A stretch of 56,166 nucleotides of DNA from Xanthobacteraceae bacterium (lineage in GTDB: Bacteria; Pseudomonadota; Alphaproteobacteria; Rhizobiales; Xanthobacteraceae): contig JANINJ010000020.1 of NCBI GenBank assembly GCA_024508855.1, positions 1-56,166 of the forward strand. Direction: 5' to 3'. The position numbers and the translations under genes are program-made. Shown one piece after another: positions 52,529 through 56,166 of this stretch. The notes beneath the pieces are model-generated. The model saw nothing but the letters and a program-made list of their open reading frames with translations. It made no database searches and had not been told where the DNA came from. The number at the start of each line of letters is the position of its first letter. Positions within the stretch are counted from its first letter, which is position 1.

Positions 52529-53179
52529 TCAAGCGCGGCGCGGAACGTTCTGCTGTTCACCGGCGAGCGTTTCCGCCGCCACGGCCCGCTTGTAGCCATC
52601 GCGCTGTTGCAAACGCTCCCAATAGGCGGCGACGTTGGGCCCGAAATCCTTCGCAAGCCCGATATTTTCCGCGAGCCGCAGGGCATAACCGATCACAACA
52701 TCGGCTGCGGTAAATCGCCCCGCGCAGAGCGTTTCGGATTGACCGGTCGCAGCCTCGACGGCACGAAGCCGGCCCAGGAACCACTTCGCATAGTCGCCGG
52801 CGACCTGCGGGTTGCGGCGTTCTTCCGGCTCGAGCTGGGTGTAACGGAGCACCAGCGTCTGCGGAAAGGTCAGCGTGGCATCACTGAAATACATCCAGTT
52901 CAGGAATGCGCCGTAAGCCGGATCATCGATGCCCACAATGAGCGGCGTCGGGCCATGTCGCGTGCCGAGATAATGACAGATGCCGGACGATTCCGTCATC
53001 TTGGTCTCGCCGTCGATCATGCAGGGAATGGTGCCGAGCGGGTTGATCGCAAGATATTCCTTCGCCAGCACCCGTGGCGGAAACGGCAACATTTTCAATT
53101 CATACGGCAAGCCCAGTTCTTCCAGCATCCAGAGCGGGCGAAACGACCGTGCCGCAAAACAGTGATAAAGCGTGATCAT
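52529..53179 (-). CDS. Glutathione S-transferase family protein
   Basis: A 216-residue cytoplasmic GST. The N-terminal thioredoxin-fold part is MITLYHCFAARSFRPLWMLEELGLPYELKMLPFPP...INPLGTIPCMIDGETKMTESSGICHYL, with the usual Pro-Cys and Glu-Ser glutathione-binding residues; an all-helical C-terminal domain contains AGRFTAADVVIGYALRLAE. It starts 12 bases after the acyl-CoA dehydrogenase gene. It may detoxify or isomerise an enoyl or epoxide intermediate; this is inference. Confidence 0.9.
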   Translation of the reverse strand: MITLYHCFAARSFRPLWMLEELGLPYELKMLPFPPRVLAKEYLAINPLGTIPCMIDGETKMTESSGICHYLGTRHGPTPLIVGIDDPAYGAFLNWMYFSDATLTFPQTLVLRYTQLEPEERRNPQVAGDYAKWFLGRLRAVEAATGQSETLCAGRFTAADVVIGYALRLAENIGLAKDFGPNVAAYWERLQQRDGYKRAVAAETLAGEQQNVPRRA

Positions 53180-53191
53180 CGGCGCATTTCC

Positions 53192-54352
53192 TTATTTCTC
53201 ACCCTTGGACGGCAGCGTGCCCATCATCTTGCTCAGGATCGTCAGCATCACCTCATCAGCGCCTCCGCCGATCGAAGTCAAGCGGCTGTCGCGATAGGCC
53301 CGGCTGACCGACGTTTCGTTGGTGAATCCCATGCCGCCCCAATATTGCAGGCAAGCATCCGTCAACTCGCGCCCGAGCCGCCCGGCCCTCAGCTTGGCCA
53401 TGGTCGCCAGGCGGGTCACGTCTTCGCCAGCGACCAGGGATTCCGCCGCACGGTAAATCAGCGAGCGCAGCAATTCGATCTCGGTCTGCATCTCCGCCAG
53501 CTTAAAGTGAACCACCTGATTATCGAGAATGCTCTGGCCGAACGCCTTGCGGTTGCGGGTATATTCGATGGTGTCGGCGATGATGTATTCATGCGCTTTC
53601 AGGCAAGCGGCCGCACCCCACAGCCGCTCCTCCTGGAATTGCAGCATCTGGTAGGTAAAGCCCTTGCCTTCCTCACCGATGCGGTTGCGCTTCGGCACCC
53701 GCACGTCCTCGAAGAAAATCTGCGCGGTATCGGAGGATCGCATGCCGAGCTTGTCGAGCTTGCGCGCGACGTTGACACCCTTGGATTTCATCGGCACGCA
53801 GATGAGTGACTTGTTGCGGTGAACCGGGCCATCGCTGGTATTGGCCAACAGGCAAATCCAGTCGGCCTGCGTGCCATTGGTGATCCAGAGCTTGCCGCCG
53901 TTGATGACATAGTCGTCGCCGTCGGAACGCGCATTGGTCCTGATCGAGGCGACGTCCGATCCCGCGCCCGGCTCGGATACGCCGATGCTCGTCACCGCAT
54001 CGCCTGCGATGGCCGGCACCAGAAATTCCTGTCGCACCTCGTCCGAACCGAACTTCGCCAGCGCGGGCGTCGCCATATCGGTCTGCACCCCGATCGCCAT
54101 CGGCACGCCACCACAACGGATGGCGCCGAGTTCTTCCGCCATCATCAGCGCGTAGCTGTAATCGAGCCCTTGCCCGCCGAATTCGACCGGTTTGTTCAGC
54201 CCGAGAAAGCCGAGGTCGCCGAGCTTCTTGAATACCTCGTGCGCGGGAAAGATATCTGCCTTCTCCCATTCATCGACGAACGGATTGATCTCGTTCGCAA
54301 TAAATTTTTGAAGGATGCGGCGCGGTTCTTCGTGATCGGCGGTGAAGAGCAT
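53192..54352 (-). CDS. Acyl-CoA dehydrogenase, citronellyl-CoA dehydrogenase (AtuD)-like
   Basis: A 386-residue flavoprotein from ATG 54352 (MLFTADHEEPRRIL). Motifs: VSEPGAGSDVASIRTNA, GGKLWITNGTQADWICLLA, LGMRSSDTAQIFFEDVRVP and YWGGMGFTNETSVSRAYRDSRLTSIGGGADEVM. In the last motif the Glu found in medium-chain enzymes is replaced (IGGG). The catalytic base is then probably the Glu of QEERLWGAA, as in isovaleryl- and long-chain types, suited to branched substrates. From memory the whole sequence style closely follows Pseudomonas AtuD, which desaturates citronellyl-CoA. Confidence 0.88.
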   Translation of the reverse strand: MLFTADHEEPRRILQKFIANEINPFVDEWEKADIFPAHEVFKKLGDLGFLGLNKPVEFGGQGLDYSYALMMAEELGAIRCGGVPMAIGVQTDMATPALAKFGSDEVRQEFLVPAIAGDAVTSIGVSEPGAGSDVASIRTNARSDGDDYVINGGKLWITNGTQADWICLLANTSDGPVHRNKSLICVPMKSKGVNVARKLDKLGMRSSDTAQIFFEDVRVPKRNRIGEEGKGFTYQMLQFQEERLWGAAACLKAHEYIIADTIEYTRNRKAFGQSILDNQVVHFKLAEMQTEIELLRSLIYRAAESLVAGEDVTRLATMAKLRAGRLGRELTDACLQYWGGMGFTNETSVSRAYRDSRLTSIGGGADEVMLTILSKMMGTLPSKGEK

Positions 54353-54439
54353 CTTAGTCCGAACTCCAATGGTGCGCACCAGTCAATCGTCGCGACGATC
54401 CACGATGCTGCGACGACGCTGATGCAAAATTCTCTGTTC

Positions 54440-55594
54440 TTACAGACCCATCTGACGGCTCGCGAGATCCTTCATGATCTCCTCGGTTCCGCCACCGATG
54501 GCATTGACCTTGACCTCGCGGTAGATGCGCTCGACCTTGACGCCGCGCATGAATCCCGCGCCGCCGAAAATCTGCACCGCCTCGGATGCACAGAACGCCA
54601 TGGTCTGGGTCGCCTGGTTTTTCAGCATGCAAATTTCGGCCACGGGATTTTCGCCCTGGTCGAGGCGCCATGCCAGCATCTCGAGCATCGCCTGCGAGGC
54701 AGCAACTTTTTGCGCCATGTCGACCAGCTTATGGCGGATCACCTGATGACCGGTCAGCGGCTTGCCGAACGTGTGCCGCTCCTTGGCATATGCGATCGCC
54801 TCATCGAGACACACGCGGGCCGCAGCCGTACAGCCGGCCGCCATGGTGAGGCGTTCGCTGTTGAAATTGTGCATGATGATCTTGAAACCCGCGCCCTCCT
54901 CGCCCAGCAGGTTGCCTGCGGGCACGCGGCAATTGTCGAAATGCAAGGTCGCGGTATCGGACGCCCACCAGCCCATCTTCTTGAGCGGCGTGCGAGACAG
55001 GCCGGGCGTGTCGCCCTCGATCACCAACAGGCTGACGCCGCTCGGCCCTGGACCACCAGTGCGGACCGCGGTCGTGATATAATCCGCGCGGATGCCGGAC
55101 GTGATGAATGTCTTCTCGCCGTTCACCACGTAGACGTCACCCTCACGCCGCACGGTGGTGCGCAAGTTGGCGACATCGGAGCCGCCGCTCGGCTCGGTGA
55201 TGGCGAGCGCCGAGATTTTCTTGCCGGACAGGATTTCGGGCAGCACCCGCGCCTTGAATTCCGGGCTTCCGGCGCGCGCAATCGGAGGTGCACCGATCGA
55301 ATTGCTCTTCAAGCTGGCGCTGATGCCGCCGGCACCGGCTCGTGCCAGTTCCTGCACGGCGACGATCCACATGAAGTTGTCGACCTCGGTACCGCCGTAC
55401 TCTTCCGGAAAGCCAAGACCGAGCAGTCCGATCGCAGCGGCCTTCTCATAGAGTTCGCGCGGAAACGTTCCGGCCTCGTCCCACTCGTGCGCGTAAGGCT
55501 CGATCTCCTTTTCGACGAAACGTCGCACCACGTCACGGAAGGCAATGTGATCGGCAGTGTAGAACGGGCTTTTGGTCAAGGGCGCGCCTGTCAT
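54440..55594 (-). CDS. Acyl-CoA dehydrogenase
   Basis: A 384-residue flavoprotein: VEKEIEPYAHEWDEAGTFPRELYEKAAAIGLLGLGFPEEYGG, ALAITEPSGGSDVANLRTT, GEKTFITSGIRADYITTAVRTG, MGWWASDTATLHFDNCRVP and a C-terminal FGGAGFMRGVKVERIYREVKVNAIGGGTEEIM. The IGGG pattern again implies the base is the Glu in NSERLTMAAG. First gene of the leftward acyl-CoA locus, 87 bases before the second dehydrogenase. It differs enough from its neighbour to act on another intermediate, perhaps the shortened acyl-CoA. Confidence 0.9.
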   Translation of the reverse strand: MTGAPLTKSPFYTADHIAFRDVVRRFVEKEIEPYAHEWDEAGTFPRELYEKAAAIGLLGLGFPEEYGGTEVDNFMWIVAVQELARAGAGGISASLKSNSIGAPPIARAGSPEFKARVLPEILSGKKISALAITEPSGGSDVANLRTTVRREGDVYVVNGEKTFITSGIRADYITTAVRTGGPGPSGVSLLVIEGDTPGLSRTPLKKMGWWASDTATLHFDNCRVPAGNLLGEEGAGFKIIMHNFNSERLTMAAGCTAAARVCLDEAIAYAKERHTFGKPLTGHQVIRHKLVDMAQKVAASQAMLEMLAWRLDQGENPVAEICMLKNQATQTMAFCASEAVQIFGGAGFMRGVKVERIYREVKVNAIGGGTEEIMKDLASRQMGL

Positions 55595-56087
55595 TGCGAG
55601 AGGTCAGATCGGTCGCGGCAGGATGCCGGGAAACCAGACGGCCAACTTGCGTTAAGTCGCTGTAAGCAAGTCGGGAAGACGACGTTCAGGACGGCGGGAA
55701 AAACAGCGCTGCACTTTCAATAGAGCAACAGGCTGGCTTTGCTGACACGTGCCGATTTTCGAAATACGTCTTCGAGATAGGACCGCTGCGTGCCGAACGA
55801 GATGTCTTGTGCCACCGCAGCATCTCTCAAGAAAGGCCGGATGCGAGCGACAGCGCGAGCCGCTCTTCTCCGGGCGAAAGATCGAACGACACATTCAGAA
55901 TTGATGGATCGAGTATTCGCGGACTTGATGACCGGCGTCGGTACACTGGCAGTTGCCTTTTCGCGCGACTGCAAGCTCCGCCATCATCGAACGGTTAGTC
56001 GAGAAAAAAGCAGGTTCCACGCGCGCGCAATTCGGGCACGAAGAAGCGCGATCATCGCTATCGCCCCGCCGTTCGACCGTTGCAAAT
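55595..56087. other. Region without an intact gene, upstream of the acyl-CoA operon
   Basis: About 490 bases. Apart from the TetR-like remnant, short overlapping frames on both strands show no recognisable protein. It should contain the promoter of the leftward acyl-CoA operon; I could not pick a convincing -35/-10 pair. Confidence 0.5.
55610..55890 (-). pseudogene. Degraded TetR-family regulator remnant
   Basis: On the minus strand a frame reads ...FLRDAAVAQDISFGTQ..YLEDVFRKSARVSKASLLLY, then TGA (55719-55717), then continues in frame KCSAVFPAVLNVVFPTCLQRL. This resembles the TetR DNA-binding end (…DIA..AGVSK.TLYLYF.SKEALF.AVL…) with a stop replacing Phe after the Tyr and about one codon lost. 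No complete regulator exists here. The match is by eye only. It lies upstream of the acyl-CoA operon, where a TetR repressor such as AtuR might once have been. Confidence 0.4.
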
Positions 56088-56110
56088 GAAAAAAGCCGCT
56101 GGCAGCGGCT
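56088..56110 (-). terminator. Intrinsic terminator after tRNA-Lys
   Basis: On the minus strand, a GC-rich hairpin (AGCCGCTG / CAGCGGCT palindrome, 56110-56094) followed by six T residues (56094-56089). It begins 6 bases after the encoded CCA end of the tRNA. Confidence 0.85.
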
Positions 56111-56115
56111 CGCGA

Positions 56116-56166
<51 letters not shown>

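Noticed and set aside
53819-55723. 634-codon plus-strand frame opposite the two acyl-CoA dehydrogenases
   Set aside because: It spans two complete minus-strand genes and their gap, shows no domain, and arises from high-GC codon bias.

Overview
This 56 kb window is high-GC alphaproteobacterial DNA. Its gene content and protein style fit the Bradyrhizobium / Rhodopseudomonas / Afipia group (Nitrobacteraceae). The evidence is the SEL1 and right-handed beta-helix protein types, TctABC transporters, many acyl-CoA genes, and GTG/TTG starts. The assignment rests on remembered family resemblance, not on a search. I found no insertion sequence, CRISPR array, phage module or integrase.

Layout. (1) 1-3279: the 3' end of a large repeat protein, followed by a type I secretion ABC transporter and its membrane-fusion protein; this is probably a secreted substrate next to its exporter. 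(2) 3325-8686: dTDP-sugar genes rfbA and rfbB with a GT-C-like membrane protein, divergent from a WecE-type aminotransferase; together they would make dTDP-4-amino-4,6-dideoxygalactose. (3) 8707-20060: a nearly complete type II secretion system. Genes gspE-F-G-H-I-J-K-L-M-N run leftward with tight overlaps; gspD and a short prepilin peptidase run rightward from a shared control region. No classical gspC is seen. (4) 20089-30946: a patchwork of surface-glycan genes in alternating orientation (three methyltransferases, WbqC, a NeuD/PglD-type acyltransferase, a beta-propeller GH43/GH32-like protein, a GT2 glycosyltransferase, UDP-glucose dehydrogenase and UDP-glucuronate 4-epimerase), with a SEL1 protein and a beta-helix protein among them. 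(5) 31192-33063: a class III CoA-transferase and a small membrane-anchored protein of unknown function.

(6) 33115-42793: a catabolic module built around a GntR/FadR-type regulator. Leftward run a serine-glyoxylate-type aminotransferase, an unusual crotonase, and a tripartite tricarboxylate transporter (tctC, hairpin, tctB, tctA). Rightward run the regulator, a 986-residue FAD/Fe-S dehydrogenase fusion, and a GlcG/HbpS protein. The set suggests uptake and oxidation of a small 2-hydroxy acid. (7) 42860-55594: a leftward acyl-CoA locus of ten genes: two acyl-CoA dehydrogenases, a glutathione transferase, an AraC regulator, a BKACE beta-keto acid cleavage enzyme, two AMP-forming acyl-CoA ligases, both subunits of a biotin-dependent acyl-CoA carboxylase, and an enoyl-CoA hydratase. 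Several proteins look like the citronellyl/geranyl-CoA (Atu) enzymes of acyclic terpene breakdown, with a BKACE and no HMG-CoA-lyase-like gene. (8) 55595-56166: a decayed TetR-like remnant, then a terminator and the 3' part of a tRNA-Lys(CTT) gene cut by the window edge.

The strongest leads for new biology are the Atu-like locus with its embedded BKACE, the crotonase lacking both catalytic glutamates, the glycan patchwork with an uncharacterised propeller protein, and the elastin-like VPG tail on the GspN-like protein. All functional claims come from reading motifs and context; no database search was run.
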